NCBI GenBank assembly: GCA_017647245.1
Contig: JAGCKY010000080.1
Span: 1-14,462 of the forward strand
Source of the DNA: Elusimicrobiaceae bacterium
Lineage (GTDB): Bacteria; Elusimicrobiota; Elusimicrobia; Elusimicrobiales; Elusimicrobiaceae
Direction of reading: 5' to 3'
DNA length: 14,462 bases
The notes beneath the pieces are model-generated. The model did not search any database and was not told the DNA's origin. It worked only from the letters and a program-made list of their open reading frames with translations. Below are positions 1 through 7,109 of the stretch, piece by piece; the stretch's first letter is position 1, and each line of letters begins with the position of its first letter. Position numbers and translations under genes: made by a program.

Positions 1-26
1 ATTGCGGGTCCACGCCCGCAATGACG
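1..26 (-). repeat. Cloverleaf-type palindromic repeat, copy 1 (partial, cut by window edge)
   Basis: A hairpin ATTGCGGG-6nt-CCCGCAAT (1-8 / 15-22) is followed by the flank ATGACG (21-26). All 26 bases are identical to 747-772, one end of the complete copy at 676-772. It lies just downstream of the minus-strand promoter at 53-80, so it occupies the leader of a gene beyond the left edge, as copy 2 does for the pilin at 165-656. Confidence 0.75.
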
Positions 27-52
27 GCTTAAAAAATGTTCCGTACCCCCAT

Positions 53-80
53 CTCATACCAAAAAAAAAAAACAAGTCAA
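53..80 (-). promoter_or_regulatory. Poly-T-spacer promoter P1, reading off the left edge
   Basis: On the minus strand TTGACT (80-75) is followed by TG, twelve T (72-61), GG, and a -10-like TATGAG (58-53); the spacer is 16 nt. The same architecture lies upstream of all three pilin genes here. No start codon for its target is visible, so the target should be a minus-strand gene before position 1, probably another pilin. The -10 is the weakest of the five (4 of 6 matches). Confidence 0.65.
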
Positions 81-109
81 GCCCTGTTTTTGCCCAACAA
101 AAAGCCAAC

Positions 110-139
110 AAAAAACACTCCGGCTTTCAACCAGAGTGT
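110..139 (-). terminator. Intrinsic terminator of the first pilin gene
   Basis: Read on the minus strand, ACACTCTGG and CCGGAGTGT (139-131 / 123-115) form a 9-bp stem with one G-T wobble and a 7-nt loop, followed by five T (114-110). It begins 26 nt after the pilin stop codon and separates that gene from promoter P1. Confidence 0.8.
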
Positions 140-164
140 CTTTAAAACGTTAAATATGAATCCT

Positions 165-656
165 TCAAATACGGCAACCGATCGCATCGCTCAACTCTTC
201 CATTTGCGAAGTACCGCATATGCTGGAGCAAAACGCTAGGGAGTCGGCAGTCTTCTGTGCCGCCACCATCAGACACATCAGCGTACCCGGTTTATACTGA
301 GCAGAGCTCCAATTCATTTCAATGTATATGTTCACTCCTTTATAATTAAAAAAGTATCCTACATAGCTACTTCGATAATAACTAAATGTAAACATTTTAT
401 TAAGCCGTGGGATATCTATTGATAAATTGGCAGTTAATTCATCTTGGTCTGTATGGCTGGTAGTGGTCGGGTAACTGCCATTAGCCAATTTATATTCTTC
501 CAAAGCGGTATGTATCGCACGCAGATTAATGATTGCTTCCGTTACACGTGCCCGAGTAACTGCCTTTTGATATTGCGGCAAAGCAATGGCCGCCAGTATA
601 CCGATAATTAATACAACTACTAATAATTCTATTAGCGTGAATGCTTTTTTGTTCAT
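165..656 (-). CDS. Type IV pilin-like protein (PilE/GspG class), 163 aa
   Basis: A prepilin with a very short leader: MNKKA is followed by FTLIELL, so prepilin peptidase should cleave after Ala5 and N-methylate Phe6, with the conserved Glu at mature position 5. Residues 6-30 form the hydrophobic alpha1 helix that anchors the pilin in the membrane and packs the fibre core; the rest is a globular domain unlike the other two pilins. Four cysteines (128, 143, 147, 161) lie in the last 40 residues and could form disulfides. The ATG at 656 is preceded by GAGAGG about 11 nt upstream. It has its own promoter (800-827), a repeat in its leader (676-772) and a terminator (110-139), so it is probably monocistronic, though no terminator separates it from the pth operon upstream. 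Major pilin, minor pilin and type II pseudopilin cannot be told apart from sequence. Confidence 0.9.
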   Translation of the reverse strand: MNKKAFTLIELLVVVLIIGILAAIALPQYQKAVTRARVTEAIINLRAIHTALEEYKLANGSYPTTTSHTDQDELTANLSIDIPRLNKMFTFSYYRSSYVGYFFNYKGVNIYIEMNWSSAQYKPGTLMCLMVAAQKTADSLAFCSSICGTSQMEELSDAIGCRI

Positions 657-675
657 AATACTTTTTTCCTCTCTG

Positions 676-772
676 CGTCATCCCGGACATGGATCCGGGA
701 TCCAGTCTGTTTATTAAGGCCTTTTTTCTTTTATAAACAACGCTGGATTGCGGGTCCACGCCCGCAATGACG
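676..772 (-). repeat. Cloverleaf-type palindromic repeat, copy 2, in a pilin leader
   Basis: A 97-bp element. Outer arms CGTCAT (676-681) and ATGACG (767-772) are complementary. Inside are hairpins ATCCCGGA/TCCGGGAT (680-687/694-701, loop 6) and ATTGCGGG/CCCGCAAT (747-754/761-768, loop 6), and a middle arm pairing ATCCAG with CTGGAT (700-705/743-748) and GTTTAT with ATAAAC (709-714/733-738). It lies between promoter P2 and the ribosome binding site of the pilin at 165-656, so it should be transcribed and fold in the mRNA leader immediately before the binding site. Confidence 0.8.
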
Positions 773-799
773 ACATTTAAAAACAATCCCTACCCCCAT

Positions 800-827
800 A
801 TCGTACCAAAAAAAAAAAACAAGTCAA
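800..827 (-). promoter_or_regulatory. Poly-T-spacer promoter P2 of the first pilin gene
   Basis: On the minus strand TTGACT (827-822), TG, twelve T (819-808), GG, then TACGAT (805-800), with a 16-nt spacer. The expected start is near 793, giving a leader of about 137 nt that contains the cloverleaf repeat. About 35 bases upstream of the -35 are nearly identical to those of P1. It starts about 50 nt after the pth stop codon. Confidence 0.75.
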
Positions 828-876
828 GTCCTGTTTTTGCCCAACGAAAAGCCAACCAAAACACAACCAAAAGCAA

Positions 877-1440
877 TTAATTAAACTGATTCATCGCGCG
901 TTCCAGTCCGTCGGTCAAACAGACTTCCAACGCTTTTACGGCATGTTCAACAGCAGTTTCTAAAAGCGGTATTTCCGCGGCAGTAAATTTGCCCAGCACA
1001 AAATCCGCCGCGTCAAAATGTTCCGGTTTGGGGCCAATCCCCACGCGTAGGCGCGCAATTTTGTCTGTGCCTAACTGCTCAATAATATGTTTCATTCCTT
1101 TTTGGCCGCCGGCAGAGCCCGACGCACGCAAACGGATATCGCCCAAATTAAGCGACATATCATCAAAACAAATCAGTATTTTTTCAGGTGGGATTTTATA
1201 GAACCGGGCCAACCCGCTGACGAGCTGACCCGATAAATTCATATATGTGCCCGGTTTGGCAATTAATACTTCTTTACCGCCCACAGACACTTTGGCATAT
1301 ACACCTAAATTTTGCCAGGACTGGAAATCCGCGCCGTATTTTTCGGCCAGCGCATCGGCTACCATAAACCCGGCATTGTGACGGGTTTTTTGATACTGCG
1401 CGCCCGGATTACCCAGTCCGGCAATAAGTGTATCAACCAA
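877..1440 (-). CDS. pth: Peptidyl-tRNA hydrolase, 187 aa
   Basis: Recycles tRNA by cleaving the ester bond of peptidyl-tRNAs that drop off ribosomes; cytoplasmic. Visible family signatures: GLGNPG (8-13), TRHNAGF with catalytic His21, GTYMNLSG with Asn68, and FDD with Asp93/Asp94. The segment that usually reads GGHNG is GGQKG here (111-115), replacing the conserved His-Asn. The start is a TTG at 1440: it leaves exactly the usual few residues before GLGNPG, no in-frame ATG lies nearby, and it falls one base after the rplY stop codon, so translation is probably coupled to rplY (no good Shine-Dalgarno). Length is normal for the family. It is the last gene of the glmU-prs-rplY-pth operon. Confidence 0.95.
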   Translation of the reverse strand: MVDTLIAGLGNPGAQYQKTRHNAGFMVADALAEKYGADFQSWQNLGVYAKVSVGGKEVLIAKPGTYMNLSGQLVSGLARFYKIPPEKILICFDDMSLNLGDIRLRASGSAGGQKGMKHIIEQLGTDKIARLRVGIGPKPEHFDAADFVLGKFTAAEIPLLETAVEHAVKALEVCLTDGLERAMNQFN

Positions 1441-1441
1441 T

Positions 1442-2137
1442 TTATTTCTTGGCTGCGTCTTTGGCAGCCGGGGCGGCGGCGTTCTTGGTCAGATTGCCGT
1501 CGGCATCTTTTTTGCCCTTGGTGGAAGAACTTTCCGGTTGGGCATCGGCTGCGGCAGCCGGAGCTGCGGCAGCAGGTTCTTCATCTTTCAAGATGGTCAA
1601 GTGCACGACCGGAGCTTGCGGATCGGTTAAAAGTTCCACGCCTTCCGGCAATTTGATATCACCCGCCACGATACCGGTGTTAATGGTCATCGGGGTCATA
1701 TCCACTTCAATTTCGTGCGGAATCTTGCTCACCAAAGCGCGTACTTCAATTTCGCGCATAATGTGTTCCACCATAGCGCCGTAAGCTTTAACGTCGGCAG
1801 ATTCGCCCACGAGTTTAACCGGCACGACCACATCCATTTTGTCTTTCAAGGACACGCGCTGAAAATCAGCGTGAATGGGTAAATCGCTTACCACGTGATA
1901 TTGCACTTCTTTTACCAAGGCCTGTTCTTTGCCGGTGGGTAAATCCAATGATACGATGGTGTTTTTACCCGCCTTAATGATTTTTTCCAAGTCTTTAAGG
2001 CTAATCGTGATGCTCACGGGTTCTTTATGCCCGCCGTATACAACGGCCGGGATATTTTTTTCGGCGCGGATTTTGCTTAGTGCGCCTTTTACGCCTTCGC
2101 CGGTGCGGGCGACGGCTTTAATGTTCATTTCTTCCAT
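1442..2137 (-). CDS. rplY: 50S ribosomal protein L25 / general stress protein Ctc, 231 aa
   Basis: Binds 5S rRNA in the large ribosomal subunit. This is the long (TL5/CTC) form: an N-terminal 5S-binding beta domain (about 1-95) and a C-terminal beta domain (about 98-185), followed by a low-complexity Ala/Pro/Lys-rich tail (about 187-231) that is probably disordered. The ATG at 2137 is preceded by AAGGAG with 10-nt spacing; a second ATG nine bases further in is too far from it. It sits 27 nt downstream of prs and one base upstream of pth, matching the prs-ctc-pth order of Firmicutes. Confidence 0.93.
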   Translation of the reverse strand: MEEMNIKAVARTGEGVKGALSKIRAEKNIPAVVYGGHKEPVSITISLKDLEKIIKAGKNTIVSLDLPTGKEQALVKEVQYHVVSDLPIHADFQRVSLKDKMDVVVPVKLVGESADVKAYGAMVEHIMREIEVRALVSKIPHEIEVDMTPMTINTGIVAGDIKLPEGVELLTDPQAPVVHLTILKDEEPAAAAPAAAADAQPESSSTKGKKDADGNLTKNAAAPAAKDAAKK

Positions 2138-2164
2138 GTTTATTTTACTCCTTAATTTTTAAAA

Positions 2165-3109
2165 TCAACTAAACATATCCCCAATAGAACGGCCGTCATG
2201 GTTACGTTTAATGGCATCTGCCAACATATACGATACGGACTGTGTCTCTACTTTCGGTCCCAAGTCCCGAATAGGCAGAGAATCGGTAATGATTAGTTTT
2301 TTAATGCAGGATTTGTTAATCCGGTCCACGGCATTGCGTGACAATAAACCGTGTGAACAAGCGGCGTACACTTCGCGCGCGCCGTGTTCTTTAATTTTTT
2401 CCGCTACGGTAATTAAAGTCCCCGCTGTGTCCACAATGTCATCAAAGATGATGGCTACTTTATCTTTTACATCACCGATTACATTATAGACAACCGCTTC
2501 ATTGGGTTTGGGACGGCGTTTATCAATGATAACCAGCCCCACATCCAACCGCGCGGCAAATTTGCGGGCGCGTTCTACCCCGCCCACATCCGGGGAAATA
2601 ACTACTAAATCTTCTCGTTTAAAATCTTTGAAATAATCCAAAAATACACTGCGCGCGCGCATGTGATCTACCGGGATATCAAAAAACCCCTGAATTTGCG
2701 CGGCGTGTAAATCCAACGTCATAATACGGTCTGCACCGGCCTCGGTAATTAAATTGCTGACCAATTTGGCGGTAATGGGCACACGGGCGGTAGCTTTGCG
2801 GTCGGCACGGGCATATCCGAAATAAGGAACGACTACCGTAATGCATCCGGCGCTGGCACGCTTAAACGCGTCCACCATAACAAGCAATTCCATCAAATTT
2901 TCATTAACCGGGGGGCAAGTGGGCTGAATAATATAGCAATCATGTGCACGGACCGATTCTAAAATTTGCACATCAATTTCGCCGTCGGCAAAGCGCTCTA
3001 CGCGGATTTTGCCCAGTTCCATTCCCAAATGGCCCGCAATTTTTTGCGCTAAAGCCAAATTGGAATTACCGGAGAAAATACTCAAATCTCCATTTACAAG
3101 TTTACTCAT
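2165..3109 (-). CDS. prs: Ribose-phosphate pyrophosphokinase (PRPP synthetase), 314 aa
   Basis: Transfers pyrophosphate from ATP to ribose 5-phosphate, giving PRPP for nucleotide, His and Trp synthesis; cytoplasmic. Numbered from the ATG, visible motifs are the ATP-binding ARADRK segment (100-105), TLDLHAAQ with His135, the flexible-loop KRRPKPNE (197-204) and the PRPP-binding DDIVDTAGT (223-231). Length is typical of class I enzymes. An upstream GTG at 3118 is in frame, but AAAGG lies 8 nt before the ATG at 3109 and overlaps the GTG, so the ATG is preferred. It then overlaps the 3' end of glmU by 8 bases, consistent with translational coupling. Confidence 0.96.
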   Translation of the reverse strand: MSKLVNGDLSIFSGNSNLALAQKIAGHLGMELGKIRVERFADGEIDVQILESVRAHDCYIIQPTCPPVNENLMELLVMVDAFKRASAGCITVVVPYFGYARADRKATARVPITAKLVSNLITEAGADRIMTLDLHAAQIQGFFDIPVDHMRARSVFLDYFKDFKREDLVVISPDVGGVERARKFAARLDVGLVIIDKRRPKPNEAVVYNVIGDVKDKVAIIFDDIVDTAGTLITVAEKIKEHGAREVYAACSHGLLSRNAVDRINKSCIKKLIITDSLPIRDLGPKVETQSVSYMLADAIKRNHDGRSIGDMFS

Positions 3110-4499
3110 GTTTGACACCTTTGTTTTCTAATACGACCTGACGCGCCCGTGCAATCGCCAAAGAACCTTGCGGCACTTCTTTAGTGATGGTGGAACCCGC
3201 GCCGATTTTACTATACGGCTTAACTTCTACAGGTGCTACAAAATTGGTGTTAGACCCTACAAAACAATGATCTCCGATAATGGTGCGATATTTCTTTTGC
3301 CCGTCGTAATTGCAGGTAATCGTACCCGCACCGATATTGACGCCTGCTCCCATATCGGTATCGCCGATATAGGTTAAGTGATTGACTTTAGACCCTTCGC
3401 CAATGACGGATTTTTTCACTTCGGAAAAATTGCCCACTTTGGCTTTGGTTTTGAGCTCCGCGCCGGGGCGCAAACGCGCATACGGGCCCACTTCGCACAA
3501 CGGCGAAACGGTGCTGTCATCGCAATAACTGCCCATGCGGATAATGACATTATCGGCAATTTGGCAATTGCGAATCATCACGTTTCCTTCTATTAAACAA
3601 TTACTTCCGATTTTAGTATTTCCTTCAATATAAGTATCCGGGAAAATGGTAGTGTCTGCGCCGATTTGTACACTCGCATCAATATAAGTGGCCTCGGGGC
3701 GGACAATGCGTACGCCGTCAGCCATAAATTTATTATTAATGCGCAAGCGCATAATGGCTTCCGCCTGCGCGAGTTCCGCGCGGCTGTTTACTCCTAAAGA
3801 TTCTTCAAAATCGGCTAATTGATAAATAATGGCAGGTTTACTTTCTTTAATAAAAGACAATGTATCTGTCAGATAAAATTCGTGTTTCGGTCCTTGCGGG
3901 GTGAGTCTTTCCAAAGCCGCTACCAAGGCCGGACCATTGAAGACGTACATACCGCCGTTTACTTCGCTAATAGCGCGGGTTTTTTCGTCGGCATCGGCAT
4001 CTTCTACAATGCGGGCAAAGTTGCCGTCGTTTTCGCGGACAATGCGTCCGTAACCCGCCGGATTGGGTACCTGAATGGAAAGCACGCTAGCACCTGCTTG
4101 TTTCGCGGCAAATTGATTATACATTTCCTGTAAACTTTCCGGACGAATCAGCGGTACATCTCCGTTTAAGACCATAACGGTTTCAAATTTTTGCAAAAGC
4201 GGCAACGCCGCACGCACCGCTCCGCCCGAGCCGTTGAGCTCTTTTTGTTCGGCAAATACCACGGGCGCAGTAATTCCCCACGTCTGTAAATGCGTGGTAA
4301 TTTCGTCCATTACTTTGGGCGCTTCGTGCCCGACAATCACACAAATTGCATTTGGATTTAATGCTTGAGCGGCGCGCAAACTATGCGCAACCATAGGCAA
4401 ACCGCACACGGGGTGCAACGGTTTAGGAAGGGAAGACTTCATCCGGGTGCCTTTACCGGCCGCCAAGATGAGTATACACAGATTATTTTGGGCTACCAT
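3102..4499 (-). CDS. glmU: Bifunctional UDP-GlcNAc pyrophosphorylase / glucosamine-1-phosphate acetyltransferase, 465 aa
   Basis: Makes UDP-N-acetylglucosamine for peptidoglycan and surface glycans: the C-terminal half acetylates glucosamine 1-phosphate, the N-terminal half adds UMP. The N-terminal domain shows LAAGKGTRM (12-20) with Lys26 and LNGDVPL with the metal-binding Asp114. The C-terminal domain is a left-handed beta helix of hexapeptide repeats from about 265 on, with the catalytic NHLTYIGD His374 and the GAGTITCNYDG signature (390-400). Length is normal. It is the first gene of its operon, with a promoter 52 nt upstream; no convincing Shine-Dalgarno precedes the ATG. Confidence 0.96.
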   Translation of the reverse strand: MVAQNNLCILILAAGKGTRMKSSLPKPLHPVCGLPMVAHSLRAAQALNPNAICVIVGHEAPKVMDEITTHLQTWGITAPVVFAEQKELNGSGGAVRAALPLLQKFETVMVLNGDVPLIRPESLQEMYNQFAAKQAGASVLSIQVPNPAGYGRIVRENDGNFARIVEDADADEKTRAISEVNGGMYVFNGPALVAALERLTPQGPKHEFYLTDTLSFIKESKPAIIYQLADFEESLGVNSRAELAQAEAIMRLRINNKFMADGVRIVRPEATYIDASVQIGADTTIFPDTYIEGNTKIGSNCLIEGNVMIRNCQIADNVIIRMGSYCDDSTVSPLCEVGPYARLRPGAELKTKAKVGNFSEVKKSVIGEGSKVNHLTYIGDTDMGAGVNIGAGTITCNYDGQKKYRTIIGDHCFVGSNTNFVAPVEVKPYSKIGAGSTITKEVPQGSLAIARARQVVLENKGVKHE

Positions 4500-4550
4500 T
4501 TTGTTTAACTCTTGCCTAAAAAAATCACAACTCTAAAAATTGGTACTTAT

Positions 4551-4578
4551 ATTATAGCAAATTAATCCGGCCTGTACA
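4551..4578 (-). promoter_or_regulatory. Extended -10 promoter of the glmU-prs-rplY-pth operon
   Basis: Minus strand TTTGCTATAAT: a consensus -10 TATAAT (4556-4551) with an extended TGC just before it. TGTACA (4578-4573) is a 4-of-6 -35 with a 16-nt spacer. It overlaps the end of mtaB and predicts a leader of about 45 nt before glmU. The same 11-mer occurs before the mgtC-like gene and the glycosyltransferase. Confidence 0.7.
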
Positions 4579-5797
4579 AAGCGCCTTTGCAAACAGGTCC
4601 GTCCGCGTGGGTAATTTTGACACGCACCAAACCGCGTGCGTCCGCAGGGGCATTTTCCAAAAGTACTTGCTGGAAATTAGACGTTACCCCGTGCACGCCC
4701 GCTGTGCTGTGCTCCTCAATAAAAACTTCCTGCGCACTGTCCACCAAAGATGCGGCAAAATCCGCACGCAATTTTTGGTCTAATGCACGTAATTTTTCGG
4801 CGCGGGCTTTGATAATTTCCGGCGGCAGTTGCGGTAAGGCGGCCGCTTTAGTACCCGGACGCGGGGAATAACTAAACACGTGCAAACCGCACAATTTTTG
4901 GCTTTCTATAAAACGATAAGTCGTTTCAAAATCTTCTTCCGTTTCAGTCGGAAATCCAGCAATCACGTCGGCAAACACGCCTGCCCCCGGCACGCGTGCG
5001 CGCAGGTTTGCCACTTTGGCGGCATACTGCGCGGTGGTATAGTGGCGGTTCATTTCTTTTAAAACTTTATCGCAACCGCTTTGCAAAGGCAAATGTAAAT
5101 AATTGCAAAACCGCGCGGGATATTTTGCCATCGCATCAATTACCCCGTCGGTAACGGTTTGCAATTCAATAGAGGAAAACCGCACACGAAAATGCCCCGC
5201 CAGCCCTGCAATATCTTTGCACAAGACCGCTAAATCTTTGCCGCTTTGCGGACATTTGTAATTGCCGATATTGATACCCGTGAGCACAATTTCGCCAAAG
5301 CCCTTTTGCGTAAGCGCGGTAATTTCCAACAACACATCCGCCGCGGGTTTGGAGCGCTTTATGCTGCGCGCAAAAGGCACAATACAATACGAGCAAAAGC
5401 AGTCACACCCGTCCTGAATTTTAATAAACGCGCGGCTGTGTCCTTCGTGGCCGGACACGGTCCAACATAAATCTTGTGTGCCAAATAATTTTTGTCCCAG
5501 TTCATACTTGCCAATAATTTCGGCCTGCGGAAAATTTTGTTTGATATGTCTGCTGTGTGCGGCGGCATAACAACCCGTCAGCACCAGCCGCGCCGACGGA
5601 TTGCGGCGCAAAATTTGGCGGATTAATTTTTCCACATCTTTATCGGCTTGGTGCGTGACCGTGCAGGTGTTAAGCAAACAAATATCGGCCTGTTCAAACG
5701 GTGCGGGAGTGTAACCGCGCGCGGCAAACGCTTCCAAAATAGCTTGGCTTTCCACTTGATTGACGCGGCAACCGAAAGTTTTTAGAAAAAATTTCAT
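4562..5797 (-). CDS. mtaB: tRNA t6A37 methylthiotransferase MtaB (radical SAM), 411 aa
   Basis: Adds a methylthio group to t6A at position 37 of ANN-decoding tRNAs. The UPF0004 domain carries its three cluster cysteines at Cys10 (KTFGC), Cys45 (LLNTC) and Cys76 (LTGC). The radical SAM cysteines are in CDCFCSYC (Cys131, Cys135, Cys138), preceded by IKIQDG; an extra Cys133 sits inside the motif. A TRAM-like beta domain ends the protein. KTFGCRVNQ rather than the MiaB form supports MtaB over MiaB or RimO. The chosen ATG at 5797 overlaps the rsmE stop codon as ATGA, and the family normally starts right before this segment; an upstream in-frame start at 5824 would extend into rsmE and is less likely. 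Confidence 0.93.
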   Translation of the reverse strand: MKFFLKTFGCRVNQVESQAILEAFAARGYTPAPFEQADICLLNTCTVTHQADKDVEKLIRQILRRNPSARLVLTGCYAAAHSRHIKQNFPQAEIIGKYELGQKLFGTQDLCWTVSGHEGHSRAFIKIQDGCDCFCSYCIVPFARSIKRSKPAADVLLEITALTQKGFGEIVLTGINIGNYKCPQSGKDLAVLCKDIAGLAGHFRVRFSSIELQTVTDGVIDAMAKYPARFCNYLHLPLQSGCDKVLKEMNRHYTTAQYAAKVANLRARVPGAGVFADVIAGFPTETEEDFETTYRFIESQKLCGLHVFSYSPRPGTKAAALPQLPPEIIKARAEKLRALDQKLRADFAASLVDSAQEVFIEEHSTAGVHGVTSNFQQVLLENAPADARGLVRVKITHADGPVCKGALYRPD

Positions 5798-6492
5798 AAT
5801 AGTTTGGCGCAGGCCGAAATACACGCGGTTTCCGCCCGCAAAACATGTGGCCCGAGCGTAACGGACAAGATACCGCTGCGTGCGGCAAGCGTTACTTCTT
5901 CGTCGGTCCAGCCGCCCGCCGGACCAATATAAATACTGAGGTTTTTGGGGCTTCCTAATTTGTCAAGCCCCCATGGCAGCGTGTGCGTTTCTTCCGCCTC
6001 ATAAGCGAGCAATGACGGCGTGCCTAACCGCGCGGCACATTGTTCAAATGAAAGCGGCGCTTTTAAGACAGGCACTTCCCCGCGCGAGCATTGTTTGCAC
6101 GCGGCTAAAATAATTTGATTCCAGCGCTCGGCCTTTTGCTCCCATTTTTTGGACAAATCATATTCACTGCGCGCGGTGGTAATCGGCTGAAAGGAAGTCA
6201 CGCCCAGTTGCGTACATTTATCCAGCACGTCTTCCAACGTCGTGCGTGAAGTGGGCGCAAAACAAAGCTCCAACGAAATAGCGGATTTTTTGATTTGAAT
6301 TTGTTCCAGCAGTTCGCCGCGCACAAAATCCTTTTGCACGCGTGTAATGCACGCGGTATATTGCAATCCTTTCCCGTCAAAGACAGTGATGGTATCGCCC
6401 TCTTTATGCCGCGCCACACCCGCCAAATGGTGGGCCTCGTTCCCTTCAATAAAAAATTCTTTTTCTTTAATATCCGCTAAATACTGTGGCAT
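5794..6492 (-). CDS. rsmE: 16S rRNA (uracil-1498-N3)-methyltransferase, 232 aa
   Basis: A SPOUT-class enzyme that methylates U1498 of 16S rRNA in the 30S subunit. An N-terminal PUA-like domain (about 1-70) precedes the knotted SAM domain: LEDVLDKCTQLGV (86-98), the AACKQCSRG segment (130-138), IGPAGGWTDEE (189-199, usually GPEGG, so Glu is Ala here) and LGPHVLRAETA (213-223). The protein ends soon after the last knot helix, as is usual. It has no Shine-Dalgarno; a -10 hexamer lies exactly 6 nt before the ATG, suggesting a leaderless mRNA. It overlaps mtaB by four bases, pairing an rRNA with a tRNA modification gene. Confidence 0.93.
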   Translation of the reverse strand: MPQYLADIKEKEFFIEGNEAHHLAGVARHKEGDTITVFDGKGLQYTACITRVQKDFVRGELLEQIQIKKSAISLELCFAPTSRTTLEDVLDKCTQLGVTSFQPITTARSEYDLSKKWEQKAERWNQIILAACKQCSRGEVPVLKAPLSFEQCAARLGTPSLLAYEAEETHTLPWGLDKLGSPKNLSIYIGPAGGWTDEEVTLAARSGILSVTLGPHVLRAETACISACAKLL

Positions 6493-6498
6493 ACGGAT

Positions 6499-6528
6499 AT
6501 TGTAACTTTTTAGAATATCCTCTGCCTA
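6499..6528 (-). promoter_or_regulatory. Candidate leaderless promoter of rsmE-mtaB
   Basis: Minus strand TACAAT (6504-6499) is followed by six bases and the rsmE ATG at 6492, so initiation would fall at or next to the A of ATG. TAGGCA (6528-6523), overlapping the pilin stop codon, matches 4 of 6 -35 positions with an 18-nt spacer. No ribosome binding site is present. Confidence 0.5.
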
Positions 6529-6984
6529 GTAACAGGATTGTCCTGCACAACTAATAGAATTACATACTTTTGTTCCTAAAGCATTATTATCTACCGCACG
6601 ACATATAAGGTTTGTTCCGTTAAAGTATTGCTCCAAACTTACTTTATTGTCATAAACACAGTACATAGATCCATAAAAACTTTTGTTACCCTCATGGACG
6701 GTTCCCAAAAAACACTCAAACTTCTCATATGTTATTCTTCGGGCTGTAACCGTTTTTGCTCCCTCCGGAAATTCAATATCTAATTTAGTGAAATTATCCG
6801 CATACTCGTTATTGGCCAAATAATACACCTGTTGTGCTTCGGAAATCGCCTTCATCAAAGGAAGTAAAATCGTTACTCGTGTTTTCAATACCGCCGCTTG
6901 ATATTGCGGCAACGCAATCGCCGCCAGTATACCTATAATTAATACAACGACTAACAGCTCAATAAGCGTAAATGCTTTTTTCAT
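6526..6984 (-). CDS. Type IV pilin-like protein (PilE/GspG class), 152 aa
   Basis: Prepilin with leader MKKA and mature start FTLIELL (Glu at mature position 5). Hydrophobic alpha1 at about 5-28 is almost identical to the other two pilins, while the globular part is unrelated at first sight. Six cysteines (91, 109, 128, 141, 146, 151), three of them in the last 12 residues, suggest disulfide stabilisation of the exported domain. GAGGAG lies 8 nt before the ATG, directly after the leader repeat at 7003-7084. It is transcribed from the poly-T promoter at 7110-7138. No terminator is seen between it and rsmE, so some read-through into rsmE-mtaB is likely. Fibre subunit or minor/pseudopilin cannot be decided. 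Confidence 0.9.
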   Translation of the reverse strand: MKKAFTLIELLVVVLIIGILAAIALPQYQAAVLKTRVTILLPLMKAISEAQQVYYLANNEYADNFTKLDIEFPEGAKTVTARRITYEKFECFLGTVHEGNKSFYGSMYCVYDNKVSLEQYFNGTNLICRAVDNNALGTKVCNSISCAGQSCY

Positions 6985-7002
6985 AAAACACTCTCCTCTA
7001 TT

Positions 7003-7084
7003 TGTCGTGCTGAGTCGCTTCTGCTCAGCACCTCAACCTCTTTTTTAAGGCTGAGGCCCTGAACAAAAACCTTTCAGGGCGACA
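7003..7084 (-). repeat. Cloverleaf-type palindromic repeat, copy 3, in a pilin leader
   Basis: An 82-bp element with outer arms TGTCG (7003-7007) and CGACA (7080-7084). Hairpins: GTGCTGAG/CTCAGCAC (7007-7014/7024-7031, loop 9) and GCCCTGAA/TTCAGGGC (7056-7063/7073-7080, loop 9). The middle arm pairs CCTCAACCT with AGGCTGAGG (7031-7039/7048-7056, one mismatch in DNA that is a G-U wobble in the minus-strand transcript). Stem sequences differ completely from copy 2 but the layout is the same, including its position just upstream of the pilin ribosome binding site. Confidence 0.75.
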
Positions 7085-7109
7085 TTTGAAAAACAACCAC
7101 TACCCCCGT

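Noticed and set aside
676..772. Cloverleaf repeat as a tRNA gene or T-box riboswitch
   Set aside because: Hairpin order and lengths do not fit a tRNA, there is no anticodon or TTCGA-type arm, and no specifier or antiterminator structure is seen.
526..786. 86-codon minus-strand ORF across the pilin start and its leader repeat
   Set aside because: It overlaps the well-supported pilin in another frame, lacks family features, and its open frame comes from the palindromic repeat.
1428..1784. 118-codon plus-strand ORF opposite rplY
   Set aside because: It is the complement of the GC-rich, alanine-rich coding region of rplY; no binding site or recognisable protein.
3110..3118. GTG start for prs nine bases upstream
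   Set aside because: The putative ribosome binding site overlaps that GTG, whereas it is well spaced from the ATG at 3109.
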